Shown: piece after piece, positions 38,947 to 49,973 of the stretch | Layout: the number at the start of each line of letters is the position of its first letter | Position numbering within the stretch: the first letter of the stretch is position 1 | Assembly: GCF_001693755.1 (NCBI RefSeq) | Contig: NZ_LYST01000055.1 | Coordinates: 62,001-126,000 of the forward strand | Source of the DNA: Gilliamella sp. wkB171 | Lineage (GTDB): Bacteria > Pseudomonadota > Gammaproteobacteria > Enterobacterales > Orbaceae | Length of the DNA: 64,000 bases | Reading direction: 5' to 3' | Made by a program: the position numbers and the translations under genes | The notes under the pieces: model-generated | Database searches by the model: none | What the model was told of the DNA's origin: nothing | Seen by the model: only the letters and a program-made list of their open reading frames with translations

Positions 38947-41076
38947 TTAATTTTTACAAAATTCCATATCAAAACTATGCGTTTGTTGGTTATACACTAT
39001 TTTAAACGTGCCTTGATCAAGTGGATTTTGTAATATGTGATTGACGATAAACGGTCGAATATTGGCTTTAATATAACCAGGTAAACCTCTTGCACCACGA
39101 ATAATATCATAATGATCATGACAAAATGCACTAAGACAAGCGTCTTGTACTTCTATAGTTAGGTTTCGAGGTTGATAAGCTTGATTGAGTTTATCAATTT
39201 CACGACGGATAATCTTCTCAATAACTTCCATTGGTAGTCGTTTAAAGTGAACAATATTTTCCCTACCATTAAAACGATTCAGTAATTCTGAACGATAGGT
39301 ATTATTTAGCTCATTTGTTGCTAGTTCGCGTGCTGCCTCATCAGATAGATTAGGATCAAGATAATAAGGCTGACCAATATTTGATGTCATAATAATCATT
39401 ATGTCAGAAAAATCGACCGTACGACCGATATTATCGGTTAAACGTCCGTCTGATAAGATCTGCAAGAAAATATTAAATACATCAGGATGTGCTTTTTCGA
39501 TTTCATCAAATAGGTAGATACCAACCGGTTTAGCCCTAACTGAATTAGTCAAAATACCACCAGCTTCAAACCCTTCATATCCTGGCGGTGCACCAATTAA
39601 TTTAGCAACTGCATGTTTTTCCATATATTCTGACATATCAAATCGCACTAATGATTTTTCGTCACCATATACGTATTGCGCTAAAGCTTTTGCCATTTCT
39701 GTTTTGCCTACACCGGATGGTCCTAAAAAGAGGTAAGACATTGCTGGTCCAGACTCTTCTAGAGCATCGACTTTAGCAACTTTAACCGAATTAGCTACAT
39801 GTTTGACGATTTCATCCTGACCAAAAATACGTGACAATAAATGCGCTTCTAAATTAATCAAATTTTCAACTTCGTTTTCATCGAGTTTATTGGCTGATAT
39901 TCCCGAAATTTTACTAAATTCAGTGATTACTTCTTGTCGATTTAGTCGTAGATCTTTATTGGCAAGCATTACTAGTTTTTTATGTTGCTCATTATTTTGT
40001 GCAATTTCGGCATCAATTTGTCGAATTTTTTCTTTTAATTTGGTGACAGCTGGCGAGTCAAATCCACCTGCTGTCAATTGAGCAAAGGTTTTTATGGCCG
40101 CAGAATCAGAAATTTTGTTTTCCTCTTCTTGCTCCTGAATTTGGGTGATTTCGTCTTGTAGCTGGAAGCGTAATGTTTCAGCATCTCGTTGATATTGATA
40201 TGTTTTGCTGATTTCTGATTTCAAATCTTGCCAATCTTGTTGCCATTGATTTAATTGCTGTTGCAAAGATTGACGTTCTGTTTCATCAGTACTTTTCGCA
40301 ATTTTAGCCATTAATTCAGCAATTTTAGGATGCTGTTTATGCGTTAGTTGGCGGTAGCTTGCTAGTGCGCGATCCAGCAAGGATATTGCGCGTTGAGGCT
40401 GTGCTCCACCTAAACCCAAACTATCACGATATTTGCTTGTTAAGTGTATTGCTTCGTCAATAGCATTATCGTCAACTTCGATTTGATGATGTTCAGACAG
40501 CTCTTTTGCAACAACTGTAACAATTGCTTTTAAATCACTTCCTGTTGGCTCTTTTACATCATAAAGCGTGTAGAGCTCAGGCATTTTAGTACTAGCTTTT
40601 AGCACACTACTAAGTTTATCATCACGAACTTCTAGAATTACTTGAAAATTACCCGATTTATCAGCATTATTTAATGCATTAATAAAATGAGCATTACCGG
40701 TATTGTGTGCCGCTTCTAAAAAATTAGCTGTATCAGTAATAATTAAAACCGATTCAGGTGTTTGCAGTAATTTTTTTAAAATATTTTGAAATTCGTTATT
40801 AATTTTAGTGCTATCACCACTGGAAAACAGTGCATCACTATTTAACCAAAATAGTTTTTTAACAATTAAGTCAAATGGTGTGTCAGGACTATTTTTAGCT
40901 GCTTGTAAACCAAGGGTAAGCGCCGAAACGCCTACACCAGCTGGTCCTGTTAGTAAAAGTGAGTTTGATGATTGTCGGATCAGAATTGATGATATTCTTT
41001 CTAAATCATGCTCTCTTCCCACTAATGAAAAATTGGGATGTTGCGCTAAATATTCACGCCCTCTAACTAGGTACAT
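38947..41076 (-). CDS. ClpB-like AAA+ ATPase with inactive first domain
   Basis: A 709-residue protein resembling a ClpB-type disaggregase without the N-domain. The first AAA+ domain (about residues 15-245) is degenerate: Walker A reads GPAGVGVS with Val50 in place of lysine, and Walker B (LIITDTANF) lacks glutamate. A coiled-coil M-like region spans about residues 250-375. The second AAA+ domain is intact: GPSGVGKT (452-459), LFDEI (522-526), pore loop PPGYEGF, TSNIG sensor 1 and GARGL sensor 2. It follows the coiled-coil gene by 18 bases. It is not ClpV of a type VI system, since no Tss gene is nearby. The role is unknown. Confidence 0.75.
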   Translation of the reverse strand: MYLVRGREYLAQHPNFSLVGREHDLERISSILIRQSSNSLLLTGPAGVGVSALTLGLQAAKNSPDTPFDLIVKKLFWLNSDALFSSGDSTKINNEFQNILKKLLQTPESVLIITDTANFLEAAHNTGNAHFINALNNADKSGNFQVILEVRDDKLSSVLKASTKMPELYTLYDVKEPTGSDLKAIVTVVAKELSEHHQIEVDDNAIDEAIHLTSKYRDSLGLGGAQPQRAISLLDRALASYRQLTHKQHPKIAELMAKIAKSTDETERQSLQQQLNQWQQDWQDLKSEISKTYQYQRDAETLRFQLQDEITQIQEQEEENKISDSAAIKTFAQLTAGGFDSPAVTKLKEKIRQIDAEIAQNNEQHKKLVMLANKDLRLNRQEVITEFSKISGISANKLDENEVENLINLEAHLLSRIFGQDEIVKHVANSVKVAKVDALEESGPAMSYLFLGPSGVGKTEMAKALAQYVYGDEKSLVRFDMSEYMEKHAVAKLIGAPPGYEGFEAGGILTNSVRAKPVGIYLFDEIEKAHPDVFNIFLQILSDGRLTDNIGRTVDFSDIMIIMTSNIGQPYYLDPNLSDEAARELATNELNNTYRSELLNRFNGRENIVHFKRLPMEVIEKIIRREIDKLNQAYQPRNLTIEVQDACLSAFCHDHYDIIRGARGLPGYIKANIRPFIVNHILQNPLDQGTFKIVYNQQTHSFDMEFCKN

Positions 41077-41094
41077 TGTGCATTCCTTCGTCAG

Positions 41095-42726
41095 TTATAG
41101 TTTAAAAGGGGACGTAGTATTTTTAGTTTCTTTTTTGGCTTCACTCTTTTCAGATAAAACATCACCAGTCACTGCAATAAATTCACGAGTATCACCTTGA
41201 ACATCTTTGGACATTTTTTCGATTTCTTCTAAATTAGCGCGCATTGTTTCAAGGGCAGAACGGGTGATTTCTGTTGCTTCACGTTGAGTATCGCCAAATT
41301 CAGCTAAGTTTTGTAGCATAGCTTCTAAATCGTTATTGATTTCATCACGACCCGTTGCAATTCGTATTGCTTCGTTCTTAGCAATATCGTTAGTTACTCT
41401 CGCCATTTCAGCTAAAGTATTTCCTGCCATGGATTGCGCTTCATTAATCGCTGCTGAGTTAACCGCTGTTACCACAACGCTAAGTTGTGAAGCGACTGAT
41501 GCAATACCGCGTGAATGCATTGCTCTTGCACTTTCTACTTGTTTTTTAGTTGCAGCTTGCATGTTACGTATTTTAATTGCTTCGGTAGTCAATTCGCCGT
41601 AGGTTTGCATCGTATCGACAGTTGCAGTTGATACGGTATCGATATGTTCATCCAAATTACGTCTGGTTTCTTCCAGTTTCATTGACTCTAACAAATTGTC
41701 ACCAACATCTTTATTTTCGAGTTCTTGTCGGCGTTCACGATGGACTTTTTCAACTTGTTTGGTCGCTTCGTTCATAATGGCATAAATTTGGATCATGTTA
41801 CCATTATTGTCGCTAAGCCCTTCGATTTGTTTAACCATCTTTTCAAGATGACCACGAATAGCACCAAAACGCTCTTTACCTTGGTTGACGAATTTTAAGG
41901 CAGATTCAACCATATCAGCTTGTCGTAATGTGTGTTCATCTGATGTTAAATTCAGTAGCTCTTTTAATTTCTCAACATCAAGTGATTCACTACGTTGCGC
42001 ATGGCGGTGTTTAATTTCTTCTTCAAGATTTGCTAATTGTGTATTTTTATTTTGTATATCTTGTTCTAATTGCGCTATTTTTTCTTGATTAATTGCTATT
42101 TTCGCTTTTGAGGCGGCTTTAATTTTTCCAAGGCCAAAGAATATTCTATCTTGCTCTAATGTATGAATTTCTTCTTTTAGTTTAGCTATTAGTGTATCGT
42201 TATTTGTGATTTCATCTTGTATTTGTTTTTTTTCGGCTTGCTTCTCATCATCCCATTCTTGATCTGCTTTTATTTGCGCTAGGGCGTTACGCGTTTCACC
42301 ATTTTGGCGTAGGTTATAAAGTGCATCAGTGATTTCGGTAAGCGGTTTGATTTTATCAATAAAATCATTAAGGTCATTATTAAAATCAGCATAGACTCGT
42401 TGCAATTCAGCGAACACTTCGGTATCAGTCATTTCGATACGTTGCTTAGACATCTCTTCAGAGATTGATTGTAGATATTCTTTGAACTTATCAAACTCTT
42501 CTACTTTTTCACGATCTATTTCTTTATTATCGGTAAATTCTAAAATTTGTGTAACTTCTTGAACTTTTTGTTGAAGAGAAAGATTATCGGAAAAAATAAC
42601 TTTGAAAAAAGTATTATTTTGAATGTTAGCTTGAGGGGATTCTGTTCGGGTAGATTTTTGTCGTTGTCTTGCTGAATAATCATTTTGTTGAACTGTTGCA
42701 GCTTTTTTACTGGACGATACACTCAT
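41095..42726 (-). CDS. Long coiled-coil protein, partner of the ClpB-like ATPase
   Basis: A 543-residue protein I cannot name with confidence. It has no signal peptide or membrane helix. A Gln- and Lys-rich N-terminus (1-45) is followed by long coiled coils (about 135-250 and 275-370) and an Ala- and Met-rich helical C-terminal half with regular heptads. The overall look recalls TelA/toxic-anion-resistance or chemoreceptor-like helical proteins, but no motif proves this. ATG 42726 has AAGGA eight bases upstream; an in-frame GTG at 42750 lies above that ribosome site. It is the first gene of the pair. Confidence 0.7.
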   Translation of the reverse strand: MSVSSSKKAATVQQNDYSARQRQKSTRTESPQANIQNNTFFKVIFSDNLSLQQKVQEVTQILEFTDNKEIDREKVEEFDKFKEYLQSISEEMSKQRIEMTDTEVFAELQRVYADFNNDLNDFIDKIKPLTEITDALYNLRQNGETRNALAQIKADQEWDDEKQAEKKQIQDEITNNDTLIAKLKEEIHTLEQDRIFFGLGKIKAASKAKIAINQEKIAQLEQDIQNKNTQLANLEEEIKHRHAQRSESLDVEKLKELLNLTSDEHTLRQADMVESALKFVNQGKERFGAIRGHLEKMVKQIEGLSDNNGNMIQIYAIMNEATKQVEKVHRERRQELENKDVGDNLLESMKLEETRRNLDEHIDTVSTATVDTMQTYGELTTEAIKIRNMQAATKKQVESARAMHSRGIASVASQLSVVVTAVNSAAINEAQSMAGNTLAEMARVTNDIAKNEAIRIATGRDEINNDLEAMLQNLAEFGDTQREATEITRSALETMRANLEEIEKMSKDVQGDTREFIAVTGDVLSEKSEAKKETKNTTSPFKL

Positions 42727-42763
42727 TGTTCTATTCCTTTTTATATTCACTTATTACTTAGTA

Positions 42764-42801
42764 ACTTTATATCCTATTTTATATCCTATTTCATATAAAG
42801 T
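42764..42801. promoter_or_regulatory. Tandem and inverted repeats upstream of the coiled-coil gene
   Basis: TTTATATCCTATT occurs twice in tandem (42766-42778 and 42778-42790), and both copies are enclosed by ACTTTATAT (42764-42772) and ATATAAAGT (42793-42801), a perfect 9-base inverted repeat. It lies 38-75 bases before the start and looks like a regulator site or promoter element. Confidence 0.5.
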
Positions 42802-43076
42802 AATAAAGTTAGGTATAATTAATTTATTTTTATAGAAAAAATAAACCGCATTTTTTCATCATGTTATTATCTATTTTACATTTCATTTTGACAAGAAAAA
42901 AACAACATACTTGGTTCATTTCTAAAAAAGCGTAACTAAAAGTCATAAAGAAAAATTAGGTGTTTTGCTATTTTAAACAACAATTAGTGTAAATGGACTT
43001 TTATTTGATATTCACGGTGTTGATTATGTGATTAAGTTGTGAAGTTAATGAGTATTTGATAGAAGGAAAATAAATA
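42802..43076. other. AT-rich intergenic stretch after groEL
   Basis: About 275 bases between the repeats before the coiled-coil gene and the groEL terminator. No open frame or known RNA is seen. Confidence 0.45.
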
Positions 43077-43105
43077 AAAAACCACCCAATAAAAGGGTGG
43101 TTTTT
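43077..43105. terminator. Terminator after groEL
   Basis: AAAAACCACCC (43077-43087) and GGGTGGTTTTT (43095-43105) form an 11-bp stem with a 7-nt loop. On the minus strand the GGGTGG arm is followed by TTTTTTATT, ending groSL. Confidence 0.9.
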
Positions 43106-43137
43106 TAACAGGTTTTGGGTTGTAACGATAGGATGAA

Positions 43138-44814
<1,677 letters not shown>

Positions 44815-44830
44815 TTAAATTATTTGCCAA

Positions 44831-45124
44831 TTACGCTTGAACAATGGCTAAAATATCGCTTTCAGATAAGATAAGCACTTCTTCGTTATCAATTTTTTCT
44901 GTTTTAACGCCATATCCTTCATTGAAAATAACGATATCGCCAACTTTAACGTCTAATGGTTGAACTTGACCATTTTCTAAAATGCGACCATTACCAACAG
45001 CTAAAACTTCACCACGTGTTGATTTACCCGCAGCTGAACCTGTTAAAACAATACCGCCAGCTGATTTTGATTCTACTTCTTTGCGTTTAATGATCACACG
45101 ATCATGCAATGGACGAATTTTCAT
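44831..45124 (-). CDS. groS: Co-chaperonin GroES (Hsp10)
   Basis: A 97-residue lid of the GroEL cage. It shows [18 protein letters not shown], the mobile loop [15 protein letters not shown] and [19 protein letters not shown] lies seven bases before the ATG. A consensus sigma-32 promoter is about 87 bases upstream, between fxsA and groS. Confidence 0.98.
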   Translation of the reverse strand: MKIRPLHDRVIIKRKEVESKSAGGIVLTGSAAGKSTRGEVLAVGNGRILENGQVQPLDVKVGDIVIFNEGYGVKTEKIDNEEVLILSESDILAIVQA

Positions 45125-45210
45125 TAGTTATCTCCTAGCACTAATTTAAATTAAATAATTATTAACAATAAATCATCAAATTATGATCTATATAATATAG
45201 TGAATATTAC

Positions 45211-45236
45211 ATGGGGTTTGTTTTAAATTCTTCAAG
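45211..45236 (-). promoter_or_regulatory. Sigma-32 heat-shock promoter of groSL
   Basis: On the minus strand CTTGAA (45231-45236) and CCCCAT (45211-45216) are 14 bases apart, a full match to the RpoH consensus. No CIRCE (HrcA) repeat is seen. Confidence 0.92.
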
Positions 45237-45257
45237 AGAATAATATTAAAATATTTT

Positions 45258-45707
45258 TCAATTGATTAATTCTTCATCATCTTTACGGATGAACTCTCCC
45301 TCAATAATATCAGCATTTTTATCAGTACGTTGGTATGATGAAAATATTGATTTTTTTGGTAGTTTTCTCACAATGAAATTAACAATCGATTCTTGCACAT
45401 AAGGAATTAATAAAATAGCGCCTAAAATGTCGGTTAAAAAACCAGGGATAAGTAATAGAAAACCAGCAAACAATAAAGCAACACTTTTAATAATTTCATT
45501 TTTAGGACTCTGATTTTCTGCTATTTTTTGTTGCATTTCGCGCAGGTTTTTCAAACCTTGTGTTTTAACTAATGAAAAACCAATAATAGATGTTGCAATA
45601 ATACAAATTAAGGCAAGAAAAACGCCAATAGCGTTAGCCACCATCATAAATGTACTAATTTCAAAATAGAGATAAATAAAAAAAACAATAAAGCCTAGAT
45701 ATCGCAT
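45258..45707 (-). CDS. fxsA: FxsA-family membrane protein
   Basis: A 149-residue inner-membrane protein with three or four hydrophobic helices in the first 110 residues and a charged cytoplasmic tail. FLLLIPGFLTDILGAILLIP is the family hallmark. In E. coli high FxsA levels relieve F-plasmid exclusion of phage T7; the normal role is unknown. Location just upstream of groSL is shared with E. coli. Confidence 0.9.
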   Translation of the reverse strand: MRYLGFIVFFIYLYFEISTFMMVANAIGVFLALICIIATSIIGFSLVKTQGLKNLREMQQKIAENQSPKNEIIKSVALLFAGFLLLIPGFLTDILGAILLIPYVQESIVNFIVRKLPKKSIFSSYQRTDKNADIIEGEFIRKDDEELIN

Positions 45708-45865
45708 ATAACAATTCCTTAAAAAGTGACGTTATATTATTAAAATTAGATCCAGATATATAGATGATTAGTTATTTTTCAACCAAACAATCTATTTTTT
45801 TTAAAATATCTTACAAAAGGGATTGACGGATAATCTCAGATCGTGTTTAATGTGCATCCATTGTT

Positions 45866-45941
45866 GCCCGGATAGCTCAGTCGGTAGAGCAGGGGATTGA
45901 AAATCCCCGTGTCCGTGGTTCGATTCCGCGTCCGGGCACCA
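45866..45941 (+). tRNA. tRNA-Phe (anticodon GAA)
   Basis: A 76-base cloverleaf with encoded CCA. The acceptor stem is GCCCGGA/TCCGGGC and the anticodon arm is GGGGA-TTGAAAA-TCCCC. It differs from E. coli tRNA-Phe only in the T stem. The accessory defence region begins directly downstream. Confidence 0.97.
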
Positions 45942-45957
45942 ATTCTAAAAAAAGAAC

Positions 45958-45979
45958 ACCAGCGAGAGCTGGTTTTTTT
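45958..45979 (+). terminator. Terminator after tRNA-Phe
   Basis: ACCAGC-GAGA-GCTGGT hairpin followed by six to seven T residues. Confidence 0.9.
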
Positions 45980-46173
45980 ATGTCTGATGTTTATCAATTC
46001 TGATTTTATTAATAATTACTTGCCGATATTCTTTTACACTTCTATTTTTAAGCACGATTTAATTATCATTCTTTTAAATTTGTTTATTGAATGCTTTAAT
46101 ATTTTGTGAGCTGTCTCACAAAATTAATGTAATATTTGTAATAGCATCCAACTTTTTGCATTCAGTTTATGGG

Positions 46174-47049
46174 ATGATGGATATCAAATATTTACAACAG
46201 AAAATCGGCGATCTCTCCATTTGGAAAAAAGGACCTCAAAGAACGCTGCATAAACCTTTGTTACTGCTTTACGTCTTATCTCAATATAAACAAGGTCATA
46301 AACGCTATTTAATTATGGAGCAGAAATTGAAGAGCCATTGTTGGATTTATTGATCAAATTTGGTCCATCACGAACGCATTATTATCCGAATATGCCTTTC
46401 TGACGTTTGAAAAATGATAGATTTTGGCAATTAACTAATATTGAAGATTGCATTAATACTAATAAGCCAAGTAAAGAACCGTCCAGTAAGCAGCTTTCAC
46501 TAAATCAGGTTCATAATGGATTTGATGAACTAACATATCAATACCTTAAAAAAATACCCCCTTGTTATTGATAAATTAGCCGAGCAGATATTAAGCCAAT
46601 ATTTTCCTGAAAGTGTACAAGAAAATTTAATCAATCGACTTGATTTTGGATTTAGTGATTTTAACCGTCAACGAGATCCTAAATTTAGGCAATTGGTGTT
46701 ACGAGCTTATAACTATCAATGTGCTATCTGTGGTTATGATTTAAAGTATGACTCGATATCGATAGGTCTTGAGGCTGCTCATGTTAAATGGAAACAATAT
46801 GGCGGTCCTTGTATTGTCAATGATGGTTTAGCTCTTTGTTTATTACATCATTCTGCTTTTGATATGAGAGCGATTGGTCTTGACAGTTATTTAAAAATGA
46901 AAATATCAAGTGGAGTTAATGGTCATCAAATGGTTGAAAAATTGTTCTGGGATTTTGAAGGTAAAAACATCTTACTACCACGTATAAAAGAAGATTATTT
47001 GCATGATCGGTTTGTTGAATGGCATTTACGGGAAGTGTTTAGGAAGTAA
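46174..47049 (+). pseudogene. Decayed SBD-HNH (phosphorothioate-type) restriction endonuclease
   Basis: Three frames must be joined to read one protein of about 290 residues. The N-terminal part (LHKPLLLLYVLSQYKQG, then EIEEPLLDLLIKFGPSRTHYYP) matches the sulfur-binding domain of nucleases that cut phosphorothioate DNA. The C-terminal part is an intact HNH domain: CAICGYD, GLEAAHVKWKQYGG, NDGLALCLLHHSAFD. A frameshift lies near 46315-46323, a stop at 46401-46403, and a second frameshift near 46550-46564. The HNH part alone is an open frame from 46693, but without the binding domain it is probably dead. Confidence 0.82.
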
Positions 47050-47157
47050 TCACTATAAGTAACAAATTAACCTATTATTTTTAATAATGGATAAAAAATT
47101 TATAAATCTGATAAAATTAACAACAATGTTAATCATTAATTGATGAGATTCTGCTAC

Positions 47158-48768
47158 ATGGAACAAAATTCTAGCACACTTTATAACGCGCTTTGGGCGT
47201 CAGCCGATATTTTACGCTCCAAGATGGATGCCAATGAATACAAAAACTATTTGTTGGGTATTATTTTTTATAAATACCTATCGGATAATATGTTGGATTA
47301 TGCGGTTGATCAGTTAGAAGAGAAAGCTGATGATTTAAAACAAGCACAAGCAATCTATACTAAGGCTTATGCTAATCCAGAATTACAGCAAGATCTTAAA
47401 GAGGTGCTCAATACTCAGTTTTCTTATGTAATTGAGCCACAATATACTTTTACTCAATTGTTGGATGATATTAATAACAGCACTTTCCAATTAGAAACCT
47501 TAGCACAAGGTTTTCGTAATATTGAACAAGCGCATGAGACTTTTGCCAACCTATTTCAGGATATTGACCTTTATTCTCGTAAGCTTGGGGCCTCACCACA
47601 AAAGCAAAATGAAACTATTTCGGCTGTAATGAAAAAATTGGCTGAGGTTGATTTAGATGGTTATGTTGGTGATATTTTGGGCGATGCTTATGAATATATG
47701 ATCAGTGAATTTGCCTCTGAATCAGGAAAAAAAGCGGGGGAATTTTATACACCACATGGTGTCGCAAAGTTGATGACTAAAATTGTGATGCATGGCAAAC
47801 AAAAGCAAAAGGGTTTTAGCATTTATGATCCAACTATGGGATCGGGGTCATTAATGCTTAATATTAAAAAAGAGAGTCATGAACCAGGAACCGTGCTCTA
47901 TTTTGGTCAGGAAATTAATACTTCAACCTATAATCTGGCACGAATGAACTTAATGTTGCACCAAGTGCCGATTGCAAATCAATATTTAAGCAATGCTGAT
48001 ACCCTAAGCGATGACTGGCCAACAGATGAACCAACCAATTTTGATGGTGTATTAATGAATCCACCGTATTCCGCGCACTGGAGTGCAGTAAAAGGCTTTT
48101 TAGATGATGCTCGTTTTGCACCTTATGGGGTGTTAGCGCCCAAATCGCGTGCTGATTTTGCCTTTTTACTGCATGGCTTCTACCATTTAAAATCAAAGGG
48201 TACCATGGCGATTGTACTGCCACATGGGGTATTGTTTAGAGGCAGCAGCGAGGAAAAAATACGCCGCACATTACTTGAAAACGGTCATATTTATGCTGTG
48301 ATAGGTTTACCTGCGAATATTTTTTATAATACTGGTATTCCAACTACAATTATTGTCTTACGTAAAGATTACAATCAACGTGATGTGCTGTTTATTGATG
48401 CACAAGAATTATTTGAAAAAGCGCGAACCAAAAACGTCTTAACTGATGAACATGTTGAAACCATTTTTAAGGCTTATGTAGAACGCAAAACTATCGACAA
48501 ATTCAGCTATTTGGCGAGTTTTACCGAGATTGAAGCGAATGATTTTAACCTTAATATTCCCCGCTATGTTGATACCTTTGAAACAGAACCAGAGATTCCT
48601 CTAACTGATTTATCCACAGCGATGATGCAGACACAACAAGAAGTAAAAACCTCAGAAAATGAACTGATTGCGATGTTAGATGAACTAACGGGCACGACAC
48701 CAGAAGCGAAAAAAGAGTTAGCAGACTTTAAAGCGGCATTACAAGGAGTCGGTAATGGCAAGCATTAA
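47158..48768 (+). CDS. hsdM: Type I restriction-modification methyltransferase HsdM
   Basis: A 536-residue N6-adenine methyltransferase subunit. It has the N-terminal helical domain (YNALWASADILRSKMDANEYKNYLL), the SAM-binding DPTMGSGSLM and the catalytic NPPY. The ATG at 47158 fits the family N-terminus; ATG 47143 is a possible alternative. With HsdS it methylates the recognition site; with HsdR it forms the restriction complex. hsdS overlaps its end by 14 bases. Confidence 0.95.
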   Translation: MEQNSSTLYNALWASADILRSKMDANEYKNYLLGIIFYKYLSDNMLDYAVDQLEEKADDLKQAQAIYTKAYANPELQQDLKEVLNTQFSYVIEPQYTFTQLLDDINNSTFQLETLAQGFRNIEQAHETFANLFQDIDLYSRKLGASPQKQNETISAVMKKLAEVDLDGYVGDILGDAYEYMISEFASESGKKAGEFYTPHGVAKLMTKIVMHGKQKQKGFSIYDPTMGSGSLMLNIKKESHEPGTVLYFGQEINTSTYNLARMNLMLHQVPIANQYLSNADTLSDDWPTDEPTNFDGVLMNPPYSAHWSAVKGFLDDARFAPYGVLAPKSRADFAFLLHGFYHLKSKGTMAIVLPHGVLFRGSSEEKIRRTLLENGHIYAVIGLPANIFYNTGIPTTIIVLRKDYNQRDVLFIDAQELFEKARTKNVLTDEHVETIFKAYVERKTIDKFSYLASFTEIEANDFNLNIPRYVDTFETEPEIPLTDLSTAMMQTQQEVKTSENELIAMLDELTGTTPEAKKELADFKAALQGVGNGKH

Positions 48769-49948
48769 GAGTAAGGTGCCTAAACTGAGGTTTAAGGGAT
48801 TTAGTGGAGAGTGGAAACGTGACGAACTGTCAAAAGTTATTAATCTGAGAAATGAATCGGGTAATAAAGAAGATTTTGATGTTGATATTGAATTAGAAAA
48901 TCTAGTTATAGACAAGGGGATTATCATTGGTGATACTTCAATTAGAACTCAATCAAATAGCATTTTTAAAAAGAATGATATTTTGTTCGGAAAACTAAGG
49001 CCCTATTTAAATAAATGGTGGTTAGCCAATTGTGATGGAATAAAAAGTGGGGAAATTTGGGCTCTCTATCCAAAACAAGGTTTTTCAAACTTGTTTATTT
49101 ATGGATATATTCAAACCTATCAATTTTTAAAAGCTGCGAATTTAACATCTGGTACAAAAATGCCAAGAGCTGATTGGTCAATATTAAAAGAACAATCTAT
49201 TAATTTCCCTCTATTAGAAGAACAAACGCAAATTGGCGATTTTTTCCAGAAACTAGATCAAGTGATTGAACTACAACAACACGCCTTAACTCAAGCGCAA
49301 AACTATAAAAAAGCCATGCTACAAAAAATGTTTCCACAAAAAGATGAAAAGGTGCCGAGGATACGCTTTAAGGGGTTTAGTGGAGAGTGGAACCGACAAA
49401 GATTACGAGAATATACCAAACTAATTACAAAGGGAACAACACCAAAAAATCAACTAAATACAGGACCAGTAAATTTTGTGAAAGTTGAAAATATTAGTTA
49501 TGGAATAATAAAACCAAATACTAAAATTTCTCAAGAGGAGCATGAGAATTATTTAAGGCGTTCAAAATTAGAAGAAAATGATATTTTGTTCTCTATAGCA
49601 GGAACATTAGGGCGTGTAGCTATTGTAAATAAGTCAATATTACCAGCTAATACTAACCAAGCATTATCAATAATTAGAGGATATAATTATGATACCTATT
49701 TTTTGATGACAATATTGTCTGGTAAAGTTGTTACCGATTATATTCGCAAAAACCCTACAGTCGGTGCTCAGCCTAATTTATCTCTTGAGCAAATAGGTAA
49801 TTTAGAAGTTTGTACTCCTAGTATCCAAGAACAAACCCAAATCGGTAACTTTTTCCAACAATTAGATAAACAAATTACTGAACAACAAAATAAATTAACC
49901 CATTATCAAACACTTAAAAAAGCGATGTTACAGCGATTATTTATTTAG
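48755..49948 (+). CDS. hsdS: Type I restriction specificity subunit HsdS
   Basis: A 397-residue DNA-recognition subunit with two target-recognition domains (about residues 10-165 and 205-365). Each half begins with a near-identical RFKGFSGEW motif (bases 48788 and 49367) and ends with a coiled-coil spacer (EEQTQIGDFFQKLDQ and QEQTQIGNFFQQLDK). The variable halves set a bipartite recognition sequence, which cannot be read from the protein. Internal repeats allow recombination to swap domains. Confidence 0.94.
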   Translation: MASIKSKVPKLRFKGFSGEWKRDELSKVINLRNESGNKEDFDVDIELENLVIDKGIIIGDTSIRTQSNSIFKKNDILFGKLRPYLNKWWLANCDGIKSGEIWALYPKQGFSNLFIYGYIQTYQFLKAANLTSGTKMPRADWSILKEQSINFPLLEEQTQIGDFFQKLDQVIELQQHALTQAQNYKKAMLQKMFPQKDEKVPRIRFKGFSGEWNRQRLREYTKLITKGTTPKNQLNTGPVNFVKVENISYGIIKPNTKISQEEHENYLRRSKLEENDILFSIAGTLGRVAIVNKSILPANTNQALSIIRGYNYDTYFLMTILSGKVVTDYIRKNPTVGAQPNLSLEQIGNLEVCTPSIQEQTQIGNFFQQLDKQITEQQNKLTHYQTLKKAMLQRLFI

Positions 49949-49973
49949 TGGATCATTATAAAAAGGACAGCCT

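Noticed and set aside
38947..42726. ClpV and a type VI secretion cluster
   Set aside because: No tss, hcp, vgrG or PAAR genes are nearby, and the partner is a coiled-coil protein unlike any T6SS component I know.
46693..47049. Free-standing small HNH endonuclease
   Set aside because: The open frame continues upstream in other frames with sulfur-binding-domain sequence, so it is the end of a broken larger gene.
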